Source of the DNA: Gerris lacustris
Lineage: Eukaryota > Arthropoda > Insecta > Hemiptera > Gerridae
Assembly: GCA_951217055.1 (NCBI GenBank)
Contig: OX578276.1
Span: forward strand, 18,955,430-19,019,429
DNA length: 64,000 nt
Direction: 5' to 3'
In this document: positions 1 to 10,932 of the stretch, one piece after another
How positions within the stretch are numbered: the first letter of the stretch is position 1
Layout of the letters: every line of letters begins with the position of its first letter
Program-made: the position numbers and the translations under genes
The notes under the pieces: model-generated
Databases searched by the model: none
What the model was told of the DNA's origin: nothing
What the model saw: the letters and a program-made list of their open reading frames with translations, nothing else

Positions 1-1
1 A

Positions 2-1879
2 TACGTAGCTGCCCTTAGTGCGAGTGAATAGTTGTGCTATTGAGGACAAAGTAAAAATGTGGTTGGCACATCCCATGTTTCTCCGGAAACCGGCTTGCTC
101 CTTTGGCAGTTTATTGTTAGATTCAGCCCAATCGTAGAGTCTATTAGACATAATATTGGTGAATATTTTGGTAACTACGTTTAGCAAAGCTATAGGTCTG
201 TAGTTTGCATGAATTGACTTCTCACCTTTCTTGTATATCAGACTTAATTGCGACTCGCCCCAAGCTCTAGGAACACAACCTTGATCGAAAATATAATTAT
301 ACATATTTTGTAGATAATGAAGCCAGTTCGGAGGTAAACACTTCCATAGTTCTGAGGGTATCAGATCAGGTCCAGGTGATTTTTTAGATTTACTTTTGTT
401 GATGCAGGTTGTAATTTCATCGAGAGATATATGTTTGTCGAGAATAGGGTTAAAGGTACGGTAGGGGATTTCATTTTCTACTAAAAGACGCGGTGGATAA
501 ATATTTGTGAAGTATTCAAACCAGGATTCTAGGTCTATTTTGTTGGTGACAGCTTTGCTATGAGTAAACATTTTTACAGTTTTCCAGAATTCACTAGTGT
601 TTTTAACCTCTGCTAGGCTACTAAGAATGTTATCGTGATATTGTTTTTTTAATTTTTTCACCAACAGTTTCAGATTTTTTTTCAATATTATGAACTCCTG
701 GACTTCTTTTTCTGGATAACCATTTGCTCGGCAATATCTAATTTTTTTATTGATGTTTCGCTTCAAATCCCTGCACTCGGGAGTACTCCAGGGTTTTAAG
801 CCGTGTTCTAGAAGTATCGGTTGGGTTAGGTGTTTTTTTTTTATCATAATACCAACTTGCTTTGCAATAACGTAGATGGCATTTATTAAGTTAAAATTCA
901 GTTCATCAACGTCAGAGGAGTTAACATAGATTGCTTGCGAGTGAGAGAGTGAGTTCATGATAGTCTCCTCTGCATCGGCTTTCCATTTAATTTGATATTT
1001 TATAGATTTGCATTTGGTTTCATTAGTGGTAGTTCTAGGTTTATATATTGAGATTGGAATTTCTAAACTTAAAATACACACCATATGGTTTGAATGTTCA
1101 TAAAACTGTTGAACACTGAAGTCGCGGACCAAGTTAATAGCGTTATATTGGACCCAGATTTGGTCAATCACACTTTTCCCTCTTTCATTTATGAAAGTAA
1201 AATGACCAGTCCTGTCGGATGGAGATCTTCCGTTGCAGACAATGAAGTCGAGATCTTCCATTAGTTCTATTAGTCTCCTTCCTCTAGTATCCAGGGTAAT
1301 ATCTGATGAGGAACGCTCAGTTGTAAGAGAGCAACCATCTAAGTATGACAGGTCCAGCTGATTAAGTAACCCTATTCTGCTGTTAAAATCACCGCAGAGA
1401 ATGATAGGTGTTTTATAATTTGATTTAGAAGATACTTCGATTATAGCGTCTCTAATGGCTTCCATACAAAAATCGTTATCAGCAGATGGTTTAAGGTAGA
1501 CTACACCAAGGATGAAATTATAAAGTTTTCCTATCACTTCTATAAATATGTATAGGTTAGAGGTTAACAATGTTTTTATTTCTGTGTGTATCTGTATTTT
1601 TGTGAGGATTGCGATGCCCCCACTTGCTCTACCCATGGAATTTTCCCGGGTCGCTTTTGAAATAAATAAGTTGTATTCACTGAGATAGTTGGGTAACTTT
1701 AAAGTGTCCTGCTGAGCCCATGTTTCGACAATACATATAATGTCCCAAGTTTTAATTTTGTTTATGTGATCCGTGTCTAAGCACAATAGATTCTTAAAAC
1801 CACTAATATTCCAAAAAGCAATATTGAATGAATTATTATTGTTGTTGGAGTGGGTTTTAGATTTAGGGGGATTTGATTG
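2..1879 (-). CDS. LINE A ORF2: APE-type endonuclease + reverse transcriptase (N-terminal part)
   Basis: Translating the minus strand from the codon after the TAG at 1880-1882 gives 626 sense codons with no stop before the window edge. About 20 codons in, the endonuclease opens with AFWNISG. It continues with IVETWAQQD (catalytic Glu), LCGDFNSRIG, a GHFTF...VIDQIW block and HSNHMV, where the usual SDH box reads SNH. The reverse transcriptase follows with SPGPDL, NYRPIALLN and QAGFR; the YADD box lies outside the window. No ATG exists in this frame until codon 82 (1634-1636), which is downstream of the first two endonuclease motifs. ORF2 therefore cannot make a complete endonuclease from its own AUG. 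It nicks target DNA and reverse-transcribes the element's RNA. The clade is uncertain. Confidence 0.92.
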
Positions 1880-1882
1880 CTA
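1874..1882 (-). promoter_or_regulatory. leaky stop codon context TAG-CAA-TCA between ORF1 and ORF2
   Basis: On the minus strand the ORF1 stop TAG (1880-1882) is followed at once by CAATCA (1874-1879). This fits UAG CAR YYA, the type I readthrough context known from tobamovirus replicase genes. ORF2 continues in the same frame. Readthrough is inferred from the sequence and has not been observed. Confidence 0.7.
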
Positions 1883-2797
1883 TTTGATAGTGCTGTTTAC
1901 CTTCCTTTTTTTAGTGACCTGTTGGGTTTTAGGTTTGAGCCAGGTGGTGATAGTTGGATATTTAGTGGTGTGTTGAGTTTTGATTCTGCCAGGAAATGAG
2001 GTGGTTGGTTTTCTTTGCGTGGGTGAAACTACAGTGGAGGTCCTGTGAACTTCACTAGCATCAGAGCTGGCTGTTGGTGCTTTAAGGGGTATCGGTTCTT
2101 CAGGTTGTTGTTCTTCCAAGGAGGTGAGGCTTTTGATGGGTACATGAACTGTTGTTGCTTCTACTTGTTGTTGTTTGATGTCTTCGAGAGACCAGATGAC
2201 GTCGTCTACTATTAGTTTGTCCCGCCTCAACTTGGCCCAATGACCTTCTTCTCGAGCTTTTCTAAGGTACTTCATTAGTTCTTTCCTAGTAGCCAGGATA
2301 TCTGGTGAAAAGTCATCTTGTACACTTATGTTAGTGCCATTAAGATTTTTAACAAGGGACTTGACGTATGTTTTTGTTTCAAACGAATTGAACTTAACTT
2401 TAGTAGGGCTGTTAGCGGTTTTGCCTACCTTTGAAATAGAGTTTATCTCTCTAGGGCTTATCTGTGCCTTCATTAAGCTAGTTAAAATGTACATTATGGC
2501 TTTATTTAAGTCCTCTGATTTATTGTCTAACGGCACATTGAAAAACATCAGGTTATTTTTCCTCTCGAGGGACTTAAGTTGGTTAAGTTCACGCCTGAGT
2601 ATAATATTTTCCTCTTCAAGTTTTTTATATGATAATGTACAAGAAGACACATCAGTTTTTAATTGTTTAATTTCTTCCTTAGCTTGAGATAAATCAGTAT
2701 GGAGAGCCTCTACATTATTTTTTATTTGGGACACATCCACTGATATTGTGTCCGAAACTTGAAGTTTTTTAACAATGCAGTCCAGTTTTTCTTCCAT
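1880..2797 (-). CDS. LINE A ORF1 protein (coiled coil, RRM-like, C-terminal domain)
   Basis: A 305-residue protein. Residues about 1-80 are heptad-rich (VSQIKNNVEALHTDLSQ, then ELNQLKSLE) and predict a trimerising coiled coil. Next come ERKNNLMFFNVP, an RRM-like opening of L1-type ORF1 proteins, and a basic C-terminal domain around LRKAREEGHWAKLRRDKL. The last 80 residues are Pro/Thr/Lys-rich. It should bind and package the element's RNA. The start is the ATG at 2795-2797, just upstream of the coiled coil. Its stop is the only break before ORF2, so a minor ORF1-ORF2 fusion product is possible. A zinc knuckle is absent, which separates it from Jockey/I-type ORF1. Confidence 0.85.
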   Translation of the reverse strand: MEEKLDCIVKKLQVSDTISVDVSQIKNNVEALHTDLSQAKEEIKQLKTDVSSCTLSYKKLEEENIILRRELNQLKSLERKNNLMFFNVPLDNKSEDLNKAIMYILTSLMKAQISPREINSISKVGKTANSPTKVKFNSFETKTYVKSLVKNLNGTNISVQDDFSPDILATRKELMKYLRKAREEGHWAKLRRDKLIVDDVIWSLEDIKQQQVEATTVHVPIKSLTSLEEQQPEEPIPLKAPTASSDASEVHRTSTVVSPTQRKPTTSFPGRIKTQHTTKYPTITTWLKPKTQQVTKKRKVNSTIK

Positions 2798-3376
2798 TTT
2801 AAGGCAAAAAAAAGAATTAGGTGTTTAAGGTAATAGTTTTCCTCGTAATAATTTGTGTATGTGAGGTGTTTATAAATAAAGAATGAGAGACAAATAAAAA
2901 TGCTATTATTATTGTTATTATTATTATTATTATTTTTTTTTTTTTAAAGAATAAATTATTTGGAGAGAGCCTTATGTCGAAGAGTTAAAATAGCCTTTGA
3001 TTTCTTTGAGTCTATGATGGAATGTAAACAATAACAAAGATAAGAAAGATGTCTCACTGCTAAATCACTGGGTTCCTTTATCAGCTTTAATAATTAATTC
3101 CACTATAATAAATGTTTTATTACGGCCACAATATTGGATTGGTAACAGATTTGTTTTCACTAAAACCTCTACGGAGCAAAGATAAGCTAAACTGTATAAT
3201 TTTTTTTACAAAAACTTAATTTAATACCGGTTAAAACTGGAAAAGAAACGAGAGCCGACGTGACGCGTGTCAAGTTGGAATCTGAACTCCAATGGAATAT
3301 GAAGAATTTAATAAATTAAAACAATTATGAAAAAATTCTAAATCCATGCAAATAAAATTAAGCTTAAACATCTTAC

Positions 3377-3476
3377 ACTGAGAATAACGCATGCACTAGC
3401 TGCGATGATAAATGCACCTACAGCTATTATCACACCCAAAAGAACGCCAGAAACCTCTTGATATTTTTCAAACATA
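3377..3476 (-). CDS. odorant receptor, exon 2 (partial gene)
   Basis: Minus strand: acceptor TTTCAG at 3477-3482, then a 100-nt exon, then donor GTAAG from 3376. Exon 1 ends with two leftover bases (AG); joined to the first base here they give Ser, then MFEKYQEVSGVLLGVIIAVG and a hydrophobic helix ending in ILS. This is the membrane segment that follows the HHQ motif in insect odorant receptors. The exon ends in phase 0. The remaining C-terminal exons are not visible before LINE A and must lie beyond the window, or are lost. Confidence 0.72.
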
Positions 3477-3477
3477 C

Positions 3478-4635
3478 TGAAACATGAAGTACATTAAATA
3501 ACACAAAGGAAGATGAGGCAACGAAAAAAAATTAATCAGAAGATAATATTGAAATACCAGATTATAAGGAAAGAGAAAAGAAGGATGGAACAGAAGTATG
3601 CATTTGTTTCATCAAGTGAAAGAAAGATAAGATAAGGGAAGGAATCAATAATAATTGGATGGAAGGTACAATCTGGAAGCTAAGTAACAATGCAGAAAAG
3701 AAGGATAAAGGGTTGAAAAAGCTTGTTTTCATGTCAGTGAAGGTTATGTTAAAAATTTTAAGGTAATGCTAATGCGCAGTCCAATAGCAAACTGTAAACA
3801 GACTTCAGCAGGGATAGTTCGGAATTCTAATGAGGTGACAGAAACCACTGCAACCGTGCAGCTGTAAGCTCTCGATGATTGATACTCCTTTTAAAGTGCC
3901 ACGTCACTTAATTCGAGAAAGGAGGTTGAACATGAGACTTGAAACGCGCGTCTTTTCCAATACGATTCTGATTCTACTAATTAGTCGCTGTTAGCCCCCT
4001 CAAAGGAATCCCACATTATAGTAACCTATCGCTCTAGTTCTGATAACCTTTCGAATGTTAACTACAATGTTCTGGTTCATGATGGGGCTTCTTTTATTGA
4101 AAAATTGAGAAAGCTTTGAAAACTTGATCAGGGAGTTATCTACAGCATCGCTCAAGTGCAGATAAGTTTGCGTAAGGTCAGGACACTGGAGACAACACGA
4201 TCTGTAGACTGCAGACTGTTTCCGAACTGTCTACATTGTGTCTGCCTTGTCACACTTGTGTTGCTACAGCCATGCACACTGGAAGCAAGACTGTTGCATG
4301 TCTTGTACCCAGCGAAATGGATCTCAAGGAAATTGTTGTGATTTGTGAATAACATTCTGCGGACAGAAATGTGTCGGGACATCTCTATAAGCTGGAGGAC
4401 TCTTTTGTCTTGCACCTGTCTTTGCCTCCAGTGTGCGCACTCCCATATACTGTATAAGCCCTTAAAGTAGTGACAAAACTATCTGCGGGCAAAAAAACTT
4501 CTGTGTACGCCAAGCCTAAAGTTTATATGTTTTAGCGACTTTTCATTCTGCACTTACCTCTAAAATCTAACTACACTCATCTTTCACTAGACTTCTTAAT
4601 AGGCTTTAATGAATTGTTAATAATAAAAAAAAAAC
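3478..4635 (-). other. odorant receptor intron 1
   Basis: About 1.16 kb between two odorant receptor exons, with GT at 4634-4635 and AG at 3477-3478 on the minus strand. Short open frames around 4150-4415 show no recognisable domain. I see no transposon ends in it. Confidence 0.6.
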
Positions 4636-5528
4636 CTGTTTAATGTTTGGTGATGGAGGATGATTTTATTAAAACGTCTCTCTAAAAAGTAGAGGAACTT
4701 AGGATCACTGTAGAAATCAAAAGAACCTTGAGAAGAAGAAGCTTTAGAATCCTGAGCTTCCTCTTTTTTGAGAAACTCGGACACTGTGTCTTCGTGCAAC
4801 GAATCGACGGATTCTATAAGCACTAATAGCTCGTCTATTATTACGTTACTTAAATACAAGAATGCAGGGACATTTGCAATGGTTTGCACACAAAAACAGT
4901 TGACAATCAATAATTCAAAGACAAAGGCGACCAGGAATCCTAGGAGATTACTTGTGTCGAATGGAAACCAGAGGTCAAACGGCAGAATAAAGGCTTCCGA
5001 TTTTATCAAGTACTTGAAGATGGGATGTGAGATCATGTATGTAAACCAACAAGTCCACATAGTCAACGGCCAGAACTTCGTGAAGAGAACCCTCAAATTC
5101 TCTCTCGCCTGAAATCCCTTACTATGCCGCATACCTCTTCCGGCTTCCAATCGCAACGCCGTGTCGACGAAACCAAACCCGGTTTCACGAACCGACATCA
5201 AATGAACGTGACCCGAAGACACGATAATCATAAGGAGGCCTAAATGGACCAAGTTAATAGCACCGGAAAAGTCGCTGGGATGAAACAGAAATGTATAAGC
5301 GATTAAAAAATACGCTATTAACGGTGTCAGTAACAGATACAAATTATAAGCTACAAAGAGGAATATATGATCAGGACCGACTCTCATAAAGGAACCACCC
5401 ACGTATATATAGACACCGAATTTACTATCTAAGTAATCGTATACAACTTGTTCAGGACGATCGTCCAAGCAAACGTTTAGAAACCCGCATACTTTATCGC
5501 TCAAAGATTTCCTTAGATTTTCAAACAT
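4636..5528 (-). CDS. insect odorant receptor, exon 1
   Basis: 297 codons from the ATG at 5526-5528 to a donor (AACAG then GTTTTT) at 4636/4635. The protein is hydrophobic with several membrane helices, including LFVAYNLYLLLTPLIAYF and INLVHLGLLMIIV. Characteristic odorant receptor landmarks are PFDLWFPFDTSNLLGF, then YLSNVIIDELLVLIESVDSL, and the terminal HHQTLN that precedes the next helix. Insect odorant receptors are ligand-gated cation channels working with Orco in sensory neuron dendrites, N-terminus inside. The usual length is about 400 residues, so exons 1 and 2 (331 residues) cover most of it. No stop or frameshift is seen. The ligand cannot be inferred. The long first exon carries a Ser/Glu-rich cytoplasmic loop (EEAQDSKASSSQGS). 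Confidence 0.85.
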
Positions 5529-5985
5529 TTCGAACTCACTACCTTACTGTCAATGTTAACGGTGCTTCGTTTCTTCATTTCAAGCATTAGATTATTAATT
5601 ATTTCATCAATAGCTGCTTCGTCAATCCTACCAATTGATGTCATGCAATGTATTAGCCGAAAAACAAATATTACCTAACAATATTGCAATATATTGAAAC
5701 AAACATTAGCCAAAAACTAGAAATTCATTCAAGGTAGCTCAGTAGTCAGTAGAGACACGCTATGTTTTATTATTAAAGCAGAAAACTCCATTTTCGTTTT
5801 AACTTTATTTGTATTAGATTTTTGTGTATTTAATATTACCATTATAAAAAACAATTTCATATTAAAATATGTTGTCATCTTTATTAAATCTTTTTCACTG
5901 TTGTTTTACAAATAAAATATTAATGAACTTATTAATAACTTATTAGCAATATTTTAAAATTATTAAACATTATCAACAATATATA
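5529..5985. other. odorant receptor upstream region, no gene seen
   Basis: AT-rich sequence 5' of the receptor start. No clear TATA box, exon or repeat can be supported here. Confidence 0.4.
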
Positions 5986-5989
5986 AGTA

Positions 5990-6497
5990 CAGGCAGTGGC
6001 GTACGCAGGGGGCCCAAGGGCCGACTGTCGGCTTGGACCGGATTTTTGCTAATGGAGTTGGAAACGTTAAAAACTATACCGGCTCGATTATCGGCTGGGC
6101 CCGGATTTTCGCCGATGAAACTAAAAACACTAAATAAACACTGTAGGCAAAGGGGGAGAGGGTAGAGGGAGAGGTAGAGAAAGAAAAGAAGAGAAAAGAG
6201 GCTTACTTGGTGCTGCGTAGGTGTGAGGCGGTGATGTCCCAGGCCTGGGGTTGGTAGCAGAGGATGTTCGATGGTGACTCCACACAAAACTGTCTAGCAC
6301 TTTGAATTTAATGAATTTAAACTGGTTTACTATATTTTAGTAACTTTAACAAGGAAAAAAAAACTAGAGAGGAAGAGGTGCCGGTGCGGGCATGGTGAGA
6401 GAGAGGAAGCGAAGGGAAGGGAATAGGGAGGTTATAGATGGCGAACGAAAAAGCGCCCCCACTGAGAAGGCGGGAAAATTAAATCCAAAACCCAACA
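5990..6497 (-). repeat. GC-rich GGCCC repeat plus probable BEL/Pao LTR
   Basis: 5994-6120 carries CAGTGGCGTACGCAGGGGGC and GGGCCCGGATTTT units related to the minisatellite at 46.4-47.5 kb. Reading the minus strand, a purine tract (GGTGGGGGGAAA) precedes TGTTGGG at 6497. That is the expected polypurine tract and start of a BEL/Pao 3' LTR belonging to the integrase remnant at 6720-7236. I could not fix the far LTR end. Confidence 0.45.
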
Positions 6498-6719
6498 TTT
6501 CCCCCCACCGAAACGGAAGGTTTCAGAAAGAAAAGAAAATAAAAGAGACTTCAACAAAGTAAAAAAAATACTTGAAGAGAGAAAGAAGAGAAAATCATAT
6601 CTTCGAAGAGAAAAAAAATAGTTGAAATCTTATATTCGAGGGGTGGCTGCACCAAACTAAAGAAAATAATTATTTGAGAAAAAATAAGAAAACTACTTCC
6701 AAGAAAAAAAAAGGAACTG

Positions 6720-7236
6720 CTAGTGTAAGAAAAATAAAATCAAAAAGGAAAAGATTAAGCGTGGGTAACCGGGTAACGGGGCCAGTTTTACAACTGGGCG
6801 CTTAAATAACCCATCGGCAGTGCGGATAGTCGCGACTCGGACTGTCCCATCAGATCCTGGATGGACTTCTTCAACGCGAGCGAGAGGCCAACAGCGTGGG
6901 GGAGTCTTTTCGTTGTTGAGAAGAACGAGATCGCCTACTTTGAGATTAGGACAGCTAGTTGTCCATTTTTGACGCTGCATGAGGGTTAAAAGGTACTCTT
7001 TGCGCCAGCGATCTCAGAAGGTCTGATACATTTGGCGGAGAAGTTGCCACTGGGTTAGTCTATTTTGAGAGACGTCGGTAAGATCCAGTTCAGGGACACT
7101 GTTCAAAGGACTTCCGATTAACAAGTGGCCGGGAGTAAGAGAGGTTAGATCAGAAGGATCTGAAGAGGTCGGACAGAGGGGCCTTGAATTTGATGAAGAG
7201 TGTGGTGAGCTGTTCAAAGGTAAGAACATGGTTTCC
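6720..7236 (-). pseudogene. BEL/Pao element 1: integrase C-terminal region (3' half)
   Basis: Minus-strand reading gives the end of a BEL/Pao polyprotein: FEQLTTLF, then (after a small frame slip) SDLTSLTPGHLLIGSPLN, RLTQWQLLRQMYQTF, an in-frame stop at about 7014, then KVGDLVLLNNEKTPP, WPLARVEEVHPGSDGTVRVA and RPVVKLAPLP. This is the tail domain after the integrase core, which helps target and strand-transfer cDNA. The frame is broken at about 7014 and 7200. The upstream half continues at 13502-13610. The two were separated by insertion of BEL/Pao element 2, with GTTTCC duplicated at both junctions (7231-7236 and 13502-13507). Confidence 0.85.
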
Positions 7237-7689
7237 TGTTGACGCCAAACCTGCCCTACACCTGTACCTTTCCTTAAAAGGCGACTCTCGCGCCATCTCT
7301 GAGTCATGTGCGAAACTAAAGTTAATTAGTGTAATTACTTAAGCCCGCAATTGCTACTCCTACCGTAGCCGTAGACGTAATCTGGGTTCAGCGTAGCATC
7401 TGACTGCCTGACTCCAAAACGTCACTTGCCTTGTGTTACGTGCCCTAGCTGGTAACCTCATAAGACCGTAAGTGCCTTCCCTTTTTTACCTTTTTCTCCT
7501 TTCTTCGGTAGCCTTGCTCTACATTTCCCCATTTTTTCCCCCTTTACATATTACTCCCTTAAGCGTCCCCTTTTGTTAGTTGTTGTTTCGTACGTTATTT
7601 ATTGTTAGCGCGATTCGCGGTTTTTTAGTTATATCTTTTTTTTACGTGTTTTATTTTATTGCGTGTGTACGTACTTTGCGCGTACATAT
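7237..7689 (+). repeat. BEL/Pao 2 5' LTR
   Basis: About 453 bp starting TGTTGACGCCAAACC and ending near GCGCGTACAT. It matches the second copy at 11810 base for base over long runs. Shared landmarks are AAAGTTAATTAGTGTAATTA and TAAGCGTCCCCTTTTGTTAG. The last bases differ from the 3' copy, which ends CA. Confidence 0.88.
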
Positions 7690-7692
7690 TTT

Positions 7693-7710
7693 TGGTCCTT
7701 TGGGCCGGAT
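7693..7710 (+). promoter_or_regulatory. putative primer binding site of BEL/Pao 2
   Basis: TGGTCCTTTGGGCCGGAT starts a few bases after the 5' LTR. It begins with TGG, as expected for pairing to a tRNA 3' CCA end. The tRNA was not identified. Confidence 0.5.
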
Positions 7711-8352
7711 CGAACGGTTTTCTATCTATTTTATTTACAGTCCATATTTAATAATTTATTCTATCTACCAATTAATTAATTATCTAGTTTTTTATTAGTT
7801 ATTCTTACTATAATTTATTTTTTTATTATTTTTTATTTCGATAATTATCTTATTAATTATTACTTTATTCTTATTTATTTACCATCATTTTATTATTTTA
7901 ATTACGAGTTTGATTATTAGTTCCGTTTTTAGAAGTTTAATTATTATTTCCGTAAATTTTGTTACGCGTCTTTATTCTAACGGGGTTGTTAAAAGACGTA
8001 GAGTTAGGAGAGGATCACGGTCCAAGGTCGGTCGCCTTGCCGTTGTTACTCTTAGTGTTCCCCCGTGCGGGAGTATTACATATTTACATTTTTTATCTAG
8101 TTATATTATTTTCTTTATTTACATCTATATCTACATTTAATATTTAAAAATTACTATTTTAAATATCTCTTATCATATCTACAAAACATATTTATTTATT
8201 TACGTTGATTAATCTATTTATTGTTTTTATTTGTCTCTAACTGATAGCTGCTATTTCTTTAGGAATTTGTAAATATTTACATTCCTTTAAATTTATTTTC
8301 CTCTGGCTTTCAAATTATTTATTTTTGAACACCTTTTCATACTTATTCTGCG

Positions 8353-9198
8353 ATGGCTGAAAAGCAAGCAATGCTCACTGTTCTTACAGCTAAGCGAGAA
8401 CAGTTGTTTCGTAAACTGCAGGTACTTTTTGACTTGACAAAAACCTTACCCTCTGATAAGGACAAGTCAAAAATAAATGTTTTTAAAGTTCGCTACGAAC
8501 AAATTGATCACGTTTACAGAGAATTCCAGGATCTCTGTGAAAGAATAAATTTATTGAAACTAGAAATAACAGCCACAGCCACTCCGGATTTTCAATCATT
8601 AACTTCATTTGAAGATATTTATTTTGAAGTGAAAGCGTTTTACTCCAAACACTTTACTACTCCTAGTACTTCTTCAGGTGCCACTTCGACACAGCCTACT
8701 GATAAGCCAGCTCAACCTAGGCTTCCCAAAATTGAGTTGCCGACTTTCGACGGCTCTTTAAAAAACTGGACAATTTTCTATGATACATTTAAATCGTTGA
8801 TCCACGATAATGAGTCCATCAACCCTGTGGAAAAATTCCATTATTTATTATCTGCCGTCTCAGGTCCTGCTCTGTCCATAGTTCGTAGTTTACCACTTAC
8901 AGATAAAAATTATGATATTGTTTGGACTAGTTTGACTACCAAATATCAAAATAAAAGAGTACTTGGTGCTGATTTATTAGACACTCTTCTATCTTTCAAA
9001 ACTTTATCCAAAGAAACTATTTCTTCATTTAATTACTTTTTATCCACCTTTAGAGATTCAGTTACCGCTCTTAAGGCCTTGGAGATTACTGATTTATCTG
9101 ATTTTATCTTAACCCACCTAGCTTTACGGACCCACCTACAATATACAGCCAAAGTTCTTCCGACATTTAACAATATTATCGAATTTATTCAGAGGTAA
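8353..9198 (+). pseudogene. BEL/Pao 2 gag, N-terminal part
   Basis: 281 residues from ATG 8353. It starts with a helical region (MAEKQAMLTVLTAKREQL), then the gag core typical of BEL/Pao: LPKIELPTFDGSLKNWTIFY, VEKFHYLLSAVSGPALSIV, WTSLTTKYQNK and DLSDFILTHLALR. It forms the virus-like particle shell. An in-frame TAA at 9196-9198 breaks the frame. The next codons (GTG AAT GCT, residues VNALEV) continue the gag sequence, so this looks like a point mutation rather than a natural end. The T-rich 5' leader at 7711-8352 has no coding content. Confidence 0.85.
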
Positions 9199-10932
9199 GT
9201 GAATGCTTTAGAGGTTTCAAAGAGTTTGGATTCACATAGCATATCTGAAACCACTTCATCCGAACAATCATTTGGTAAAAAACCTTTTTACCAAACTAGA
9301 AAGGCTTTTACCGCCACTTCTTCTGGTTCTTTTAATAGCTGTCCTGTGTGTAAGAAGGACCATAAAATTTACTTTTGTCCCGATTATGAAAAGATGACGC
9401 CCTTGCAGCGTAAGAAAACGATTCGTGACTTGAGACATTGCTTCAACTGTCTCAAGGAACATATGTTAGACCCCTGTACGTCTAAAGTGTTGTGTTCGGC
9501 GTGTGGGGCTAGACACCATTCTTCTATACATGACACTTTTAATCACTTCAGTTATCGTAACTCGAAGGAGAGCCCGTCATCTTATGCTTCAACGTCTGTC
9601 CCTTCACAAACTTGTCTAGATACTGACCCTGTTGACTCTAAGTGTCATTTGTCTGCGAGTGGACTTCATAGTTTTACATCTTCTTTTAAAACTGTGTTGC
9701 TAGGCACTGCACTTATCCACATGCAAGATGTTCGAGGAAATTACGTTCCAGTTCGTGCGCTAATCGATTCTGGCGCACAAACCTCTTTTATTACTTCGAC
9801 GTGTATCCAACGTTTAGGTTTACCCGTCAAACAATGTAACCTACCCATAGCTGGTCTAGGTCAGAATTTAATTTCTAATGTTAAGGGTATGACATCATGT
9901 ACTGTCAAGCCTAGAATTTCTCCGAACCCTCTTCTTAAAACAGATGCGGTTATACTTACTAAGATTACAACGAACATGCCCTCGTTGAGTATCCCTGCTG
10001 ATATTTGTTCTAAATTTTCAAATTTGATCCTTGCTGATCCTAATTTCGACACCCCGTCTGCTATTGATTTTCTTATAGCTGCTGATCTATTCCCGTTCCT
10101 GTACGACGGTCAGCGTATCATAGGTGGAAACGGATCCCTTTCAGCCCTTCACAGTATTTTTGGTTGGGTTATTACTGGTGAAATTAATTTTACTTCTTCT
10201 TCGTTGCCAGTTGTCGCTTCTCATCTATCCACTACTGAATTTCCTTTAGATGATTTACCAGAGATATTTTCTGAGTGTGAGGAACCTCCTCTAATTGAAC
10301 CCATCATCAGTCCCCATAATAATAAATGTGAACATTTATTCCAGAACTTATCCTACTGCTCTGAAGAGGATAGACATGTTGTTCCTTTTTCTTTTTATAA
10401 CAACCATTTTGAGTTCTGTGGCGACACTTATGAACATGCTTTACCTTCCTTGTTAAGTATGGATCGTCACCTTAGAAATCCACCTGAACTTAAACCTATG
10501 TATTATTATTTCCTTACAGACTACAAACGTTTGAGACACATTACACATGTCCCAGTATATTATGAGTTTACTTTTTGTTATAATTTGATTTATTATCATA
10601 ACTATTATGACCAGACTATTTATTTTATTCAATACCATGCTGTATTTAAAGCTACTGGATCTATCTCAGCATTGCGTTTTGTTGTTTACAATCATTTTAT
10701 CCGACCTCCCAACGGTCAAGATTATAACATTTTATTATTTTCCTTTTACTTTATGCGATTTCCTACTCGTAGTTTTGTAATTTATTTTTTGGTTAGTAGA
10801 GCTGACACATGCTTGTCTAATATTTTATTTGTTTCTTTAAAAACCTTATCAAGTCCTCAACTGGAATTATGTTCTCTTTTACTGAGTTGTATTCTTCGAT
10901 ACCTTTTATTTATTCCATTATTTCTTGAATAA
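9199..10932 (+). pseudogene. BEL/Pao 2 gag zinc knuckles, aspartic protease and RT remnant
   Basis: Same frame as the upstream gag. It contains Cys-rich knuckles (CPVCKKDHKIYFC, CFNCLKEHMLDPC, CSACGARHHSSIH) for RNA binding, then a retropepsin with ALIDSGAQTSFIT as active site and IAGLGQ, and a second half ending SIFGWVITGEI. After about residue 380 come RT-upstream motifs (HVVPFSFYNN, MDRHLRNPPELKPMYY). The RT itself is unrecognisable: HAVFKATGSISALRFVVYN is followed by a jump to SSPQLELCSLL, which belongs to RNase H. No YxDD box is present. The reverse transcriptase core is therefore deleted and the protein cannot be autonomous. Confidence 0.85.

Larger units (their letters stand above)
1..2880 (-). 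mobile_element. non-LTR retrotransposon (LINE A), left part off-window
   Basis: A two-ORF LINE on the minus strand: ORF1 (1880-2797), then ORF2 running off the window at base 1. Neither ORF has a frameshift, and the only in-frame stop is the TAG between them. The 5' end is not sharply visible; a T/ATT-rich stretch at about 2904-2945 lies just outside ORF1's leader. It lies downstream of odorant receptor exon 2 on the same strand, so it probably sits in an intron of that gene. The intact frames suggest a young copy. The 3' end is outside the window. Confidence 0.9.

Noticed and set aside
4152..4415. Small frames in the odorant receptor intron
   Set aside because: No domain, no splice support, and they overlap on both strands.
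9196..9198. In-frame TAA between gag parts of BEL/Pao 2 as a second readthrough site
   Set aside because: The next bases are GTGAAT, not a leaky context. The stop cuts the middle of gag, and the element has other deletions, so a point mutation is more likely.
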